Shown in pieces: positions 8,952 to 18,547 of a stretch of DNA of 64,000 nucleotides. Numbering within the stretch: the stretch's first letter is position 1; each line of letters begins with the position of its first letter. Under the pieces are notes generated by a model. It worked only from the letters and a program-made list of their open reading frames with translations, ran no database searches and was not told where the DNA came from. The position numbers were made by a program, and so were the translations under genes. This stretch comes from Xylanibacter oryzae DSM 17970. GTDB lineage: Bacteria > Bacteroidota > Bacteroidia > Bacteroidales > Bacteroidaceae. The stretch is taken from the NCBI RefSeq assembly GCF_000585355.1, contig NZ_KK073873.1, forward strand, positions 2,771,703-2,835,702, given 5' to 3'.

Positions 8952-10781
8952 TTATAGCGATTGCATATCTTTCAGCTTTTTATAATAGCCGTCTTTGCTC
9001 AGAAGTTCTTCGTTAGTTCCACGTTCTACTATCTGGCCTTCGTGTATTACGCATATCTCGTCAGCATTCTTTATTGTCGATAATCTGTGTGCTATAGCTA
9101 CAGTCGTGCGAGTCTTCATCAACCTTTCCAGCGCGTCCTGTACCAATCTTTCCGATTCTGTATCCAGAGCCGATGTAGCTTCATCAAGAATAAGGATAGG
9201 AGGATTCTTCAGTATTGCACGAGCGATACTTACCCTTTGTCTCTGTCCGCCAGAAAGTCTTCCACCACGGTCTCCTATGTTAGTGTCATACCCGTTTTCA
9301 GATGCCTCTATGAATTCTTTTGCGTTAGCTATCTTTGCGGCTTCTTCAACCTGCTCGCGTGTGGCGTTCTCTACTCCGAAAGATATATTATTATAGAATG
9401 TGTCATTGAACAATATAGCTTCCTGATTAACATTGCCGATAAGCGAGCGTAAGTCATGTATACCAAGTTCTTTTACGTTTATTCCATCGATAAGAACTTC
9501 ACCATCCTGTACGTCATAGTATCGCGGGATAAGGTCTACCAGTGTAGATTTTCCACCACCACTCTGACCAACTAGAGCTATAGTCTTGCCTTTCTCTATA
9601 ACGAGATTAATATCCTTTAGCACCCATTTCTGGTCGTACTTGAATGATACATGACGGAATTCGATCTGATGCTCGAATGCAGAAATGTGCTTCGGATTTT
9701 CCGGTTCCACGATATCATTCTCAGCCATGAGTATCTTGTCTACACGCTCCATTGACGCCAGACCCTTTGGTATGTTATAACTTGCTTTGGAGAATTCCTT
9801 CAGTGGGTTGATGATACTATACAGGATAACGAGATAATAGATGAACGTTGGTCCTGATAGAGTATAATTGTTCAGTACAAGGATACCTCCAAACCACAAC
9901 ACGATTACAATCATTACTGTTCCCAGAAATTCACTCATAGGATGGGCCATCTGTTGTCTTGTGTTAACCTTCAGGATGTTGTCCCGGTAGTCGCTGTTCA
10001 CTTTATCAAATCGCTTGTTCATCTTCTCTTCCGCACAGAAAGCCTTGATGATACGTAGTCCGCCAAGAGTTTCTTCCACCTGACTCATGGTGTCGCTCCA
10101 TAGAGCTTGTGCCTTTATAGACCTCTGTTTCAGTTTTCTGCCTACAAATCCCATGAACCATCCCATTATCGGTACGATGACAATAGTAAACAATGTAAGT
10201 TGCCAACTGATAACCAACAGTGTCACAAAATATACAATAATAAGTATAGGATTTTTGAACAGCATATCCAGAGAACTCATAATAGAGTTTTCTATCTCCT
10301 GCACATCACCGCTCATTCGTGCAATTATATCACCTTTTCTCTCTTCCGAGAAGAAACCCAGAGGCAGAGATGTTATCTTCTGATACAGCTGGTTGCGTAT
10401 ATCCCTTACTACTCCTGTACGTATCGGTATGATCGTAGCAGATGAAAGAAAATAGGATGCCGTCTTCAGAAAAGTCATTATAGCAAGAAACAGTCCGATT
10501 AACAATAATGTTGTAGACGCCCCCATGTCATTAATCAACAGGTGAATATAATAGTTTGAATTATTACTTAGCACCTCTTTCATGCTTCCGCTGCCCCATG
10601 CCATTAGTTTGGTAGCTACTACGGCCTGATCTGTTTTGAACAGTATCTGCAGTATTGGTATTAAAGCCGCGAATGAAAATATATTAAGTATCGCAGAGAT
10701 TATATTAAAAACTACCGTCAACAAGAGATATTTCTTATATGGCGGAACAAATCTTCTCAATACTTGCAGAAATTCGTTCAT
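8952..10781 (-). CDS. ABC exporter, fused permease and ATPase (MsbA-like)
   Basis: A half-transporter of about 609 residues: six predicted membrane helices in the first 330 residues, then a nucleotide-binding domain with Walker A GQSGGGKST (near 405-413), signature LSGGQRQR (near 509) and Walker B ILILDEATSALD (near 530). Such homodimers flip lipid A-core or other amphipathic substrates. The ATG at 10781 is chosen because AGGG lies just upstream and the MiaB stop is at 10793; an earlier in-frame start would overlap miaB. Coupling with the LpxL-like gene makes an MsbA-like lipid A role attractive but unproven; drug or peptide export is the alternative. Confidence 0.85.
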   Translation of the reverse strand: MNEFLQVLRRFVPPYKKYLLLTVVFNIISAILNIFSFAALIPILQILFKTDQAVVATKLMAWGSGSMKEVLSNNSNYYIHLLINDMGASTTLLLIGLFLAIMTFLKTASYFLSSATIIPIRTGVVRDIRNQLYQKITSLPLGFFSEERKGDIIARMSGDVQEIENSIMSSLDMLFKNPILIIVYFVTLLVISWQLTLFTIVIVPIMGWFMGFVGRKLKQRSIKAQALWSDTMSQVEETLGGLRIIKAFCAEEKMNKRFDKVNSDYRDNILKVNTRQQMAHPMSEFLGTVMIVIVLWFGGILVLNNYTLSGPTFIYYLVILYSIINPLKEFSKASYNIPKGLASMERVDKILMAENDIVEPENPKHISAFEHQIEFRHVSFKYDQKWVLKDINLVIEKGKTIALVGQSGGGKSTLVDLIPRYYDVQDGEVLIDGINVKELGIHDLRSLIGNVNQEAILFNDTFYNNISFGVENATREQVEEAAKIANAKEFIEASENGYDTNIGDRGGRLSGGQRQRVSIARAILKNPPILILDEATSALDTESERLVQDALERLMKTRTTVAIAHRLSTIKNADEICVIHEGQIVERGTNEELLSKDGYYKKLKDMQSL

Positions 10782-10792
10782 TATTTTGCCCT

Positions 10793-12103
10793 TTATTGGT
10801 CGCACGCATCGCCAAACAGTGTGGCGCTTGTGCTGTTGTTTATTTTTACTCTTACAGTATCGCCTATATGATGGTTACCTCTATCTATGATTACCACCTT
10901 ATTCTGTTCGGTCCTGCCAAAGAGCTGCTCGCGTGATCGTTTACTTGCTCCTTCTATCAGTATGTCATACTCATTACCTACATTCTTTGCGTTAGCCTCT
11001 GCCGACAGTTTAGTCTGCAACTCTATTAGTTCGGCCAGTCTGCGTAGTTTCAACTCTTCAGGAACATCATCAGGCAGGTTCTTTGATGCGTAAGTGCCTG
11101 GACGCTCACTGTATTTGAACATGAAGGCAGAGTCGTAACCAACCTCTTTCATGAGCGACAGCGACAACTGATGGTCTTCTTCCGTCTCACTGTGATAACC
11201 TACGAATATATCCGTAGTTAGTCCGCAGTCAGGTATTATCTTTCTTATAGCGTTAACACGGTCCATATACCAATCACGTGTATATTTACGGTTCATCAGT
11301 TTCAGTATTCTGTCACTTCCGCTCTGTACCGGTAGGTGTATCTGTTTGCATACATTAGGAACCTCTGCTATTATATGTAATGTTTCATCACTCATATCCT
11401 TAGGATGACTGGTAGTAAACCTTATGCGCATGTCCGGTACGCTCTCTGCTACTTTGCGCAGCAATTCCGGAAATGTGATGTTGTCAAACTTATAAGAGTT
11501 CACGTTCTGTCCAAGCAGTGTTACCTCCTTGAATCCTCTATCTTGCAGGTCTTTTACCTCTCTAAGAATGCTCTCTACATCACGGCTGCGCTCACGTCCA
11601 CGTGTATAAGGTACGATGCAGTAATGGCAGAAATTGTTACATCCACGCATTATGCTTACGAATCCTCCTATATGTGTACCACAGATACGTTGAGGTACTA
11701 TGTCACGGTAAGTCTCTGTTGTCGAGAGCTCAATATTCATTGCCTTTGCTCCAGTTTCAGCCTGCGCGATAAGGTCGGGCAGAGTAAGATAAGCATCAGG
11801 ACCTGCCACCAAGTCTACATGATGGTTTTCTATCAAGTCATTTTTTACACGTTCTGCCATACATCCCAGCACACCTAGAATCATCCTCCGGCCCTTCTTC
11901 TGTTCTGCATGCAGTGTATCAAGACGGTTATATATCTTTTGTTCAGCATTGTCACGTACCGAACAGGTATTCAAAAATACGGCATCAGCATCTTCAACGT
12001 TTTCGCATACTTCATAGCCGGCCATCTTCATCACTGAAGCCACGACTTCGCTATCTGCCACATTCATTTGGCAACCGTATGTCTCTATAAATAATTTTTT
12101 CAT
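10793..12103 (-). CDS. miaB: tRNA-2-methylthio-N6-dimethylallyladenosine synthase MiaB
   Basis: A radical SAM methylthiotransferase of 436 residues that converts i6A37 to ms2i6A37 in tRNAs reading codons that start with U. The N-terminal UPF0004 domain supplies three auxiliary-cluster cysteines (Cys11 in YGCQMN, Cys47 in NTCSVRD, Cys81 in LGCMAER). The radical SAM cluster motif is CNNFCHYC with Cys155, 159 and 162. A C-terminal TRAM-like segment follows. Length and motif order match MiaB rather than MtaB or RimO. It has its own promoter 4 nt upstream and is followed by the ABC exporter after 11 nt. Confidence 0.95.
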   Translation of the reverse strand: MKKLFIETYGCQMNVADSEVVASVMKMAGYEVCENVEDADAVFLNTCSVRDNAEQKIYNRLDTLHAEQKKGRRMILGVLGCMAERVKNDLIENHHVDLVAGPDAYLTLPDLIAQAETGAKAMNIELSTTETYRDIVPQRICGTHIGGFVSIMRGCNNFCHYCIVPYTRGRERSRDVESILREVKDLQDRGFKEVTLLGQNVNSYKFDNITFPELLRKVAESVPDMRIRFTTSHPKDMSDETLHIIAEVPNVCKQIHLPVQSGSDRILKLMNRKYTRDWYMDRVNAIRKIIPDCGLTTDIFVGYHSETEEDHQLSLSLMKEVGYDSAFMFKYSERPGTYASKNLPDDVPEELKLRRLAELIELQTKLSAEANAKNVGNEYDILIEGASKRSREQLFGRTEQNKVVIIDRGNHHIGDTVRVKINNSTSATLFGDACDQ

Positions 12104-12107
12104 TCTG

Positions 12108-12139
12108 CAAATATAATAAATCTTTCTTTCACTGGCAAA
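12108..12139 (-). promoter_or_regulatory. Promoter for miaB, abutting the start codon
   Basis: On the minus strand TTTG (12136-12139), a 20-bp spacer and TATATTTG (12108-12115) form a full -33/-7 pair. Only CAGA separates the -7 box from the ATG at 12103, so transcription should start at or within a base or two of the initiation codon. This also separates miaB from the upstream cassette. Confidence 0.65.
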
Positions 12140-12153
12140 TATGCCTCTTCATT

Positions 12154-13137
12154 TTACATTCTCTTAGTAGAATACAGTAGCGCAAAGTATATCACGACTG
12201 CTGATACAAAACCGGCTATAGCGTCTATCAGATAGTGTGCTTGTATATATACAGTAGAGCAACATAACAGCAAGTAGAACGGCAGCAGACACAATAATAG
12301 TTTGCGGTTGCGTGAATGCACAGCCAGCAACATCAGCACAGTACTGATACCTACATGACTACTTGGAAATGCTGCAATAGGTCTCTCACCTGCGTTCTTC
12401 GCATCTTCCACCAGATGGTAGAACAGTCCGTCTTGATATCCCGGACTGGCCAGACATTCCTGGTGAGTACTGAAATAATAGTGTAGATTTGGGAATATTC
12501 CATGAGTTATCTGGTCAAGTCCCACAGCCTTATAGTAGAATTGCGGACCGGTTACTGGCAGCATAATGAATATCACATAATAGATAAAGAAAGATGTAAG
12601 TATTATAAACGAAGCCCTCTCAAATTCATGATATTTCCATATGAAATAATATAGAGTCACGGCAGCTATCATTGGATAATAAGACGCATACCCCATATCC
12701 ATCAGTTCACTGAATATATGACTTGGAATTATATGGCAGAATACTAATGCCGGCTGACATCCGAACAACTGCTGTTCCCATCCAGCGAACAGATGGTCCA
12801 GATTAGGGAACATACTGTTTATCTCATATATGTCGGGATACCACCAACTGAGCAGAGCCATTTGCGCTGCCACTCTCACAAACCTTGTAAACCTGCACGG
12901 TATCATCCTGTATACCGCCCACAGGGCTATTGTCATCACACCTATGCGTATGCGCCCCCATATCATTGATTCGGGGTTTTGTATCTTGGTATATGTAAAG
13001 AATACTATAAGCATGGTAAAAAGCAGGTAAGCAATTACCACCCACTCCATAGCAAACATATTCTTACGTGGATTCTTCTCTATTCTGAACAAGTCCTTAA
13101 AAAACCAATATATATTAGTGAAACCAAACTTCCGCAT
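12154..13137 (-). CDS. PAP2 superfamily membrane phosphatase/phosphotransferase
   Basis: A multi-span membrane protein of 327 residues with PAP2 signature blocks: AAFPSSHVG (His261) near residues 255-263 and QAHYLID (His301, Asp305) near 299-305, the two histidines of the phosphatase mechanism. The layout, with several helices before and after, resembles the PAP2_3 group that includes inositolphosphorylceramide synthases. It may release a lipid-linked phosphate or move a phospho-headgroup between lipids. It is last in a five-gene minus-strand cassette, 18 nt after the epimerase. Substrate unknown; inositol-lipid synthesis is one possibility because Bacteroidetes make such lipids. Confidence 0.7.
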   Translation of the reverse strand: MRKFGFTNIYWFFKDLFRIEKNPRKNMFAMEWVVIAYLLFTMLIVFFTYTKIQNPESMIWGRIRIGVMTIALWAVYRMIPCRFTRFVRVAAQMALLSWWYPDIYEINSMFPNLDHLFAGWEQQLFGCQPALVFCHIIPSHIFSELMDMGYASYYPMIAAVTLYYFIWKYHEFERASFIILTSFFIYYVIFIMLPVTGPQFYYKAVGLDQITHGIFPNLHYYFSTHQECLASPGYQDGLFYHLVEDAKNAGERPIAAFPSSHVGISTVLMLLAVHSRNRKLLLCLLPFYLLLCCSTVYIQAHYLIDAIAGFVSAVVIYFALLYSTKRM

Positions 13138-13155
13138 TCTACTTTTCTAATTAGT

Positions 13156-14169
13156 TTATAGCCATTTGTTATCTTTATACCATTTCATGGTAATCTTAAC
13201 TCCATTCTCCAGATCATACTGCGGCTTGTAACCCAGTTCATTGACAGCCGGTTCTATGTCACAGCGCCAGTTGCGCTGTCTCATTATGTTATACTTATCA
13301 TTGTTAAGCGCAGATATGCGACCTGTAAGGCGTCCTACATATTCACCGCAGATTGTCACTATTCGCAACAACCATATCGGAGCCTTAATCCTTATCAGCC
13401 ATCTGTCACCCAGTTCATGACATATCAAGTCACTGAATGTGCGTGACGAATAAACCTTACCATCGCTTAAGAAATACTTTTTTCCTGTCAGTTCCGAGCT
13501 GATAGCAAGGAATATTGCTTGTACCACATCCTCCACATATATGAAAGTGATATCCTGTGGTTTGTATCCCACAGAGAAATCCACATGTCCCTTTATACTC
13601 TTGGCCATCATGAAGTAATCTTTCTCACGAGGACCGTATACGCCAGTAGGGCGTAATATAATATATGGGAAACCGATTAGAGACTCTAAATACCGTTCAC
13701 TCTCCAGTTTACTCTTGCCATAAGCTGTATTGGGCTGAGGCTTATCTGTCTCTGTTATTTCCATGTATGGCCTGTTTTCTCTCACAGGTCCTAGCACACT
13801 AAGGCTACTTACATATACAAACTTCTCTATCGGCATATTGAGAGTTATTATTGCATTCACCAGATTCTTTGTGCCCAAAGTATTCACCTTGAAGAAGTCC
13901 TCCTTATGCAGACATTTGGTTACGCCGGCGGCATGCACAACATAATTGAAATCCATACCATCCAACTGTCTTTTTAACTTCTCCTCATCAGACAGATCCA
14001 GTTCTATAAAGTTGATCCGTCCGTCGGTAAGGTATCTCCGCGAACTGCTCTTTCTTACTGCAGCCCACACATCCATGCCCTGTTTCAATGCTCTGTCTAC
14101 TATGAAACCGCCTATAAAACCAGTGGCACCTGTTATTAGAATTTTCTTGTTACGCTCCTTGTCATTCAT
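13156..14169 (-). CDS. NAD-dependent epimerase/dehydratase family protein
   Basis: An extended short-chain dehydrogenase of about 337 residues. The Rossmann motif KILITGATGFIGGFIVD sits near the N-terminus, VVHAAGVTKCL marks the cofactor region, and the catalytic YGKSK with the preceding VSSLSVLGP follows. Later TFIYVEDVVQAI is typical of sugar-nucleotide epimerases and 3-beta-HSD-like proteins. The ATG at 14169 is preferred over an in-frame TTG three codons earlier. It lies 13 nt after the GT4 stop. It may make a modified sugar nucleotide for the cassette; a lipid or isoprenoid substrate is also possible in this superfamily. Confidence 0.75.
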   Translation of the reverse strand: MNDKERNKKILITGATGFIGGFIVDRALKQGMDVWAAVRKSSSRRYLTDGRINFIELDLSDEEKLKRQLDGMDFNYVVHAAGVTKCLHKEDFFKVNTLGTKNLVNAIITLNMPIEKFVYVSSLSVLGPVRENRPYMEITETDKPQPNTAYGKSKLESERYLESLIGFPYIILRPTGVYGPREKDYFMMAKSIKGHVDFSVGYKPQDITFIYVEDVVQAIFLAISSELTGKKYFLSDGKVYSSRTFSDLICHELGDRWLIRIKAPIWLLRIVTICGEYVGRLTGRISALNNDKYNIMRQRNWRCDIEPAVNELGYKPQYDLENGVKITMKWYKDNKWL

Positions 14170-14182
14170 CTCGTACAAGTTT

Positions 14183-15337
14183 TTATCTTATCAATTGCCT
14201 ATATTCCTTTATGACCTCCATTACAGTATCGTCATTTTCGAACCGTTTCACATATTCTTTGCTCCTTGCTATACGCTCATCTCTGCCTTCTGTTCCTTTC
14301 AGCGAAGCATTCAAAGCTTCAGCCATGCCCTTTACATCGTCTGGCGATACATATAAGCAGTCTTCACCACCGGCCTCTTCCAGACATGACCCGGTACAAG
14401 CTACTACCGGCAGTCCACAGTTTATAGCCTCGATGATTGGTATTCCGAAACCCTCATACCGAGACGGATACACAAATGTTTCTGCCATCTGATATACAGC
14501 AGGCAAATCTTCGAACGGCAAACCGTTGATTATGAGTACACGTTGCTGTAAATCGTTTTTTTCCACATAGTCAAGTACCTTGTTGGTATAAGTAGTATGC
14601 TTACCCACAATCACCAATGATACATCCTCATCTATATCTTTGAGTGCCTCCACTGCAAGCATCACATTCTTGCGTTCCTCTATGCTGCCTACGTTCAGTA
14701 TATACCTCTTAGGCAAACCATACAGCAGCCTTACCTTATGCTTTTTCTCATCATCCACAGTCTGTTTGAAACAGTCGTCACAACCTTGGTATATTACCTT
14801 TATCTTATCAGGATCCACATGTCCGAACTCTATTATATCTCTTTTTGTGCATTCGCTTATAGCTATTATCTGTTCAGCCTCCTTGCAAGTTTTTCTGAAC
14901 TTCATCGCATATATCTTTGCATCCAGCCAGTTGTAATACTGAGGAAATCTCATGAAGATTAGGTCATGGATAGTAACTATACCATGTATGCCACTGCTCT
15001 TAAGTCCGATAGGCAGTTCTCCGCTCAGTCCGTGATACAACTTCACACCATCATGCTTGAGAGTCCTCACGATATCCTTTATCCTCCATAAGTCTCTCTC
15101 GAAACGAAATATTCTGTCCTCAGGGTATACAAATTCCACTCTTCTGTCTTCATCTATCATCCCTCTCAGGTTATCTCTGCCTTTGTCAGGTGCATAGAGT
15201 CGGAAACGAAACTCGTCACCACACTCCTTTACGATACCGTTTACCAGCGTACGTCCATAGTTGCCCAAGCCTGTAGCATTACGTACTATACGCTTGGCGT
15301 CAAAACCTATTACCATATGCCTGTCGTCTGTTTTCAT
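14183..15337 (-). CDS. Glycosyltransferase family 4 protein
   Basis: A retaining GT-B fold enzyme of 384 residues. The N-terminal acceptor domain begins GFDAKRIVRNATGLGNYGR, a mannosyltransferase-like opening. The C-terminal nucleotide-sugar domain has SIEERKNVMLAVEAL and the EX7E motif in YEGFGIPIIEAINCGLPVV. The close match of the opening to the mannosyl/rhamnosyl-type GT4 group suggests a GDP-mannose-like donor, as inference. The start overlaps the upstream stop by 4 nt (ATGA), so it is coupled to the LTA-synthase-like gene. Confidence 0.85.
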   Translation of the reverse strand: MKTDDRHMVIGFDAKRIVRNATGLGNYGRTLVNGIVKECGDEFRFRLYAPDKGRDNLRGMIDEDRRVEFVYPEDRIFRFERDLWRIKDIVRTLKHDGVKLYHGLSGELPIGLKSSGIHGIVTIHDLIFMRFPQYYNWLDAKIYAMKFRKTCKEAEQIIAISECTKRDIIEFGHVDPDKIKVIYQGCDDCFKQTVDDEKKHKVRLLYGLPKRYILNVGSIEERKNVMLAVEALKDIDEDVSLVIVGKHTTYTNKVLDYVEKNDLQQRVLIINGLPFEDLPAVYQMAETFVYPSRYEGFGIPIIEAINCGLPVVACTGSCLEEAGGEDCLYVSPDDVKGMAEALNASLKGTEGRDERIARSKEYVKRFENDDTVMEVIKEYRQLIR

Positions 15338-17157
15338 CGTCTGTTTTTTAGATCCTTTGATGTAACTTGCAGGATAGCTTTACCCATATTTTCTCTTCTC
15401 TTGCTTGGTGTTGGCTTGTCGGCTATCACCTTGTTGGCATTAAGATCATATACAGTAAATCCGGTGCTGTCTACCACCATATATCCATTGTCGAAAGTAT
15501 GATAAGCAAAGTGATGAGTATAAGATTTGCTAGTCACGTCTCTGCTGAATCTGAACATATCATGATTTATGCCCATCTGCCCAAGCAGCGTAGCAGCAAG
15601 GTCGGTCTGGTTGCAGAATTTGCTTATCACCCTATGGCTCTTTATGGCTCCACCTGCCCATATCATTGGAACATGATTGCGTAGTATGTCAGTCTCCTTC
15701 AGATTAGGATACCTTATGCCGTGGTCAGGCAGGAATATTATCAGTGTATTGCGCCATTGTGGTGTCTTCTTCAATTTGTTGATGAAGTTGCCAATACAAT
15801 TGTCAAGGTAAGCGAATGAGTTATACACCTCATAGTCGAACTTATGATAAGGCACAGTCCACGGCTCATGACTGCTCAGTGTGAGAAAAGCTGTATGCCA
15901 GTGTTTCTCCTTATGACTGATTATCTGTTTATAGAGCGTTTCGAAAGTTATGTCATCCCTAACGCCCCATTTGCCGTCACCCTGTTCAGCCTTGCTGTAA
16001 TCCTCTGAACTTGTTATCTTCTGATATTGCGTGCTTATCACATAGCTGCGCATATTCGTAAAGTCGATGTCGCCCCCATAAAGGAAATTCGTAGCATATC
16101 CATTCTTAGCCAGTTCCCTGGCTATAGAAGGCATCGTACTGCTTTTTGTCGGTATTTTCATCACCGATATATTCGGGAACGATGGATAACCGCTGAACGT
16201 GCATACTGTGCCCCTGTCAGTACGGAAACTGTTTCCGTAACAGTTAGAGAAGTATACACCCTCTTTTGCCAATTTGTTAAGGTTTGGCATTATCTCAGGA
16301 TGTCCGCCTATTTCGGTGAAAGAGCCACCGCATCCCTCCATCTCAACTATTACCACATTAGGTCTTTTGGTATTGAGAAGAGTATCGCAATCTATGCTCT
16401 TTGTATTATAAAATCCATTGATGATGTCATTACACTTCTTGTCATCAAAAAATTTGAACTCCACATTTTCTTCATCCACTTTCTCCAGCGAAGCCAGAAA
16501 ACTGAATACCGGATTTACTGCCGAATGGTTCAGAAACTGGTCGGGCGAGTAGTACACCTGTCCCACATTCGTGGTAGCCGCACTAGTTCCGCCACGTATT
16601 CCGATAATGATAGGGGCCGTCATCAGTAATGCGACCACTGTATAGGCAATCTTTTCTTTCATAGATATACCATCGATACGTTTAGGCATAACTACCACAA
16701 GCAACTTATATATCAGGTATCCTATTACCGCTATTGCTATGATCCTAACTATTACATACCATGCAGATACACTGGCGAAAGCATCGCCGGTAGTGTCCAA
16801 ATACTGCAATACTGTATAGTCTAACTTGAAATCCCAAAATGTATACAGACTAGCATCCACTACGAAAGCCACAGCGAAGAGAACCGCTATCACTCCGTAA
16901 TAGTATTTCATCACCATCCTGATCTTACCCCATCCGTTCCACCACAGCGATATGATGAATACCAGGAAAGGCAACAACCAGAAATACAAAGCCGTAGACA
17001 TATCCAGCGTCATACCGTGCATTATCACCCGGCATACATCTGCAATCGAAAAATGATGCCCTGCCGCATTGTATAACATAAAGAATGGCTTTGCTACAAC
17101 GAACACCAGTGTTATGACTAAAAATATTTTTAGAAGATACAATAATCTCTGTTTCAT
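15334..17157 (-). CDS. LTA synthase/sulfatase-fold membrane phosphotransferase
   Basis: A 607-residue protein with about five N-terminal membrane helices (first 200 residues) and an extracytoplasmic alkaline phosphatase/sulfatase-fold domain. Metal-site motifs are visible: VIVEMEGCGGSF, then SFRTDRGTVC supplying the candidate catalytic Thr, and FLPDHGIRYP with the Asp-His pair. Relatives transfer phosphoglycerol or phosphoethanolamine from phospholipids to glycans or lipids in the periplasm. This gene overlaps both neighbours by 4 nt, so it belongs firmly to the cassette and probably decorates its product. Headgroup and acceptor are unknown. Confidence 0.8.
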   Translation of the reverse strand: MKQRLLYLLKIFLVITLVFVVAKPFFMLYNAAGHHFSIADVCRVIMHGMTLDMSTALYFWLLPFLVFIISLWWNGWGKIRMVMKYYYGVIAVLFAVAFVVDASLYTFWDFKLDYTVLQYLDTTGDAFASVSAWYVIVRIIAIAVIGYLIYKLLVVVMPKRIDGISMKEKIAYTVVALLMTAPIIIGIRGGTSAATTNVGQVYYSPDQFLNHSAVNPVFSFLASLEKVDEENVEFKFFDDKKCNDIINGFYNTKSIDCDTLLNTKRPNVVIVEMEGCGGSFTEIGGHPEIMPNLNKLAKEGVYFSNCYGNSFRTDRGTVCTFSGYPSFPNISVMKIPTKSSTMPSIARELAKNGYATNFLYGGDIDFTNMRSYVISTQYQKITSSEDYSKAEQGDGKWGVRDDITFETLYKQIISHKEKHWHTAFLTLSSHEPWTVPYHKFDYEVYNSFAYLDNCIGNFINKLKKTPQWRNTLIIFLPDHGIRYPNLKETDILRNHVPMIWAGGAIKSHRVISKFCNQTDLAATLLGQMGINHDMFRFSRDVTSKSYTHHFAYHTFDNGYMVVDSTGFTVYDLNANKVIADKPTPSKRRENMGKAILQVTSKDLKNRR

Positions 17158-18338
17158 GATTCTACTTCAAGTTCCTTATTTGAATAATCTTTAATACACA
17201 TCTCATATATCAGTCTGAGCCATACTACCGTACACGGTAGAGCCTTAAGCGAATAAGCTTGGACATATCCCTTGCGTATAAACTTAGGAACGATATCTGA
17301 TCCGGACATGCAGGTAAGTAAAAATACGAATACCATAAGGGCTATATCCCATTTGCTACGTTCCCAAGGTACTGCCGCATACCATATCACCACTCCGATA
17401 ACCGCAATGATGTACGTGCTCGACTCGCTGCTTGTACTAAACAGTATCACGAATATCATTGTAGACGCAAGAAAAGCCAAGCGGAAGTCAATGTTCTTAT
17501 ACTGTCGTGTCCTCAAGTATGGCAATAAGAACAATATCAGCCCCGGAGCGAACATATACAGATTAGAGAAATCCGCATTGCCCGATATCCGGTGCACCAT
17601 ACCCAGCAACGAAATATTCTGCATACCTACCAGCATTTCATTACTTGCATTCTTCATCACGAGCGACGAATACCATTCCGAGTACTGTGATATCTGATAG
17701 TCGAAATTGCTTATCAGCATTGGCAGCGCAAATATTATCACTGCCCACATCAGCACATGCGATGCCAGTCTGCCTTTATGCTTTGAGAACACGAAGAATG
17801 CCAGTCCCACGATTCCATAAAGTTTTACGAAAGTACCTATCACTATCCAGAAAGCCGCCCACTCGTCTTTGCCCCTTTCTATGCATGTGAACGTAGCTAT
17901 TATCATAGCCGCAGTAGCTATATTAAACTGCTGCATGAATAGAGCACTTAGCAGTTCCTGTGCGCAAAACCATAATATGAATATCTGTACTCTGTCGGAT
18001 ACCGGCATCTTTCTTATTGCATAGTACAGAGTAGCTGTGAGCACAACCAACCATAGCAGCATCCCAATGAAGTCGGGCAATAATGCAAAAGGGGCTATTA
18101 TTATGCTGAACAGTGGTCCGTAGTGATTACAGTCTTTGAATTCGAGAGGATATTGCGCATATAGCGAAGTCCCTTTTATGGTATGCCAGAAGACATACTT
18201 GAATATTAAATAGTTATTATGCCGTTCGTGCCAGTACTTCAAGAAGAACGATACAACGGCGAGTATCATCCATAAACCGAACAACACCCTATAGTCAGAA
18301 AAAAACGGTTTCCTAAAGAAATCCTTCAATTGCTTCAT
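17154..18338 (-). CDS. GT87/DUF2029-type polytopic glycosyltransferase
   Basis: A 394-residue membrane protein with about ten hydrophobic helices and the GT87 layout. A charged loop after the first helix (KYWHERHNNYLIFKYVFW) and the following YPLEFKDCNHYGPLFS resemble the active-site region of polyprenyl-phosphate-mannose-dependent transferases. Such enzymes use lipid-linked donors on the periplasmic side. It is first in the five-gene cassette and its stop overlaps the next start as ATGA. Family membership is reasonably clear; the donor is inferred from the family. Confidence 0.7.
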   Translation of the reverse strand: MKQLKDFFRKPFFSDYRVLFGLWMILAVVSFFLKYWHERHNNYLIFKYVFWHTIKGTSLYAQYPLEFKDCNHYGPLFSIIIAPFALLPDFIGMLLWLVVLTATLYYAIRKMPVSDRVQIFILWFCAQELLSALFMQQFNIATAAMIIATFTCIERGKDEWAAFWIVIGTFVKLYGIVGLAFFVFSKHKGRLASHVLMWAVIIFALPMLISNFDYQISQYSEWYSSLVMKNASNEMLVGMQNISLLGMVHRISGNADFSNLYMFAPGLILFLLPYLRTRQYKNIDFRLAFLASTMIFVILFSTSSESSTYIIAVIGVVIWYAAVPWERSKWDIALMVFVFLLTCMSGSDIVPKFIRKGYVQAYSLKALPCTVVWLRLIYEMCIKDYSNKELEVES

Positions 18339-18375
18339 GTCAGAATTTATATATGATATAAATATAATGCGGGTG

Positions 18376-18383
18376 CAAAGGTA
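18376..18383 (-). promoter_or_regulatory. -7 box for the five-gene cassette
   Basis: The minus strand reads TACCTTTG about 37 nt upstream of the ATG at 18338, a good TAnnTTTG match. A clear TTTG at the -33 position is missing, so this promoter may be weak or need an activator. Confidence 0.5.
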
Positions 18384-18547
18384 ATGAAATTTACTGTTTA
18401 TTCGTTTTTTATTACTGAAAAAACTTAAAAAAGGACATTTATAGCGGGAAGATTATCTTATTTTAATTCAGTACTTGTCTTATGCAAGGGTTGATATGTT
18501 ATTTATAATTCAAATCTGTTCGAAATGCGTTTAGATTTAAATATCAG

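Noticed and set aside
10006..10445. Frames of 66-112 codons inside the ABC exporter gene, both strands
   Set aside because: They lie wholly inside a gene with intact domain motifs, and their translations show no recognisable pattern.
16027..16629. 200-codon plus-strand frame opposite the LTA-synthase-like gene
   Set aside because: Despite its length it is antisense to a well-supported domain protein; its His, Arg and Tyr richness is typical of a mirrored frame.
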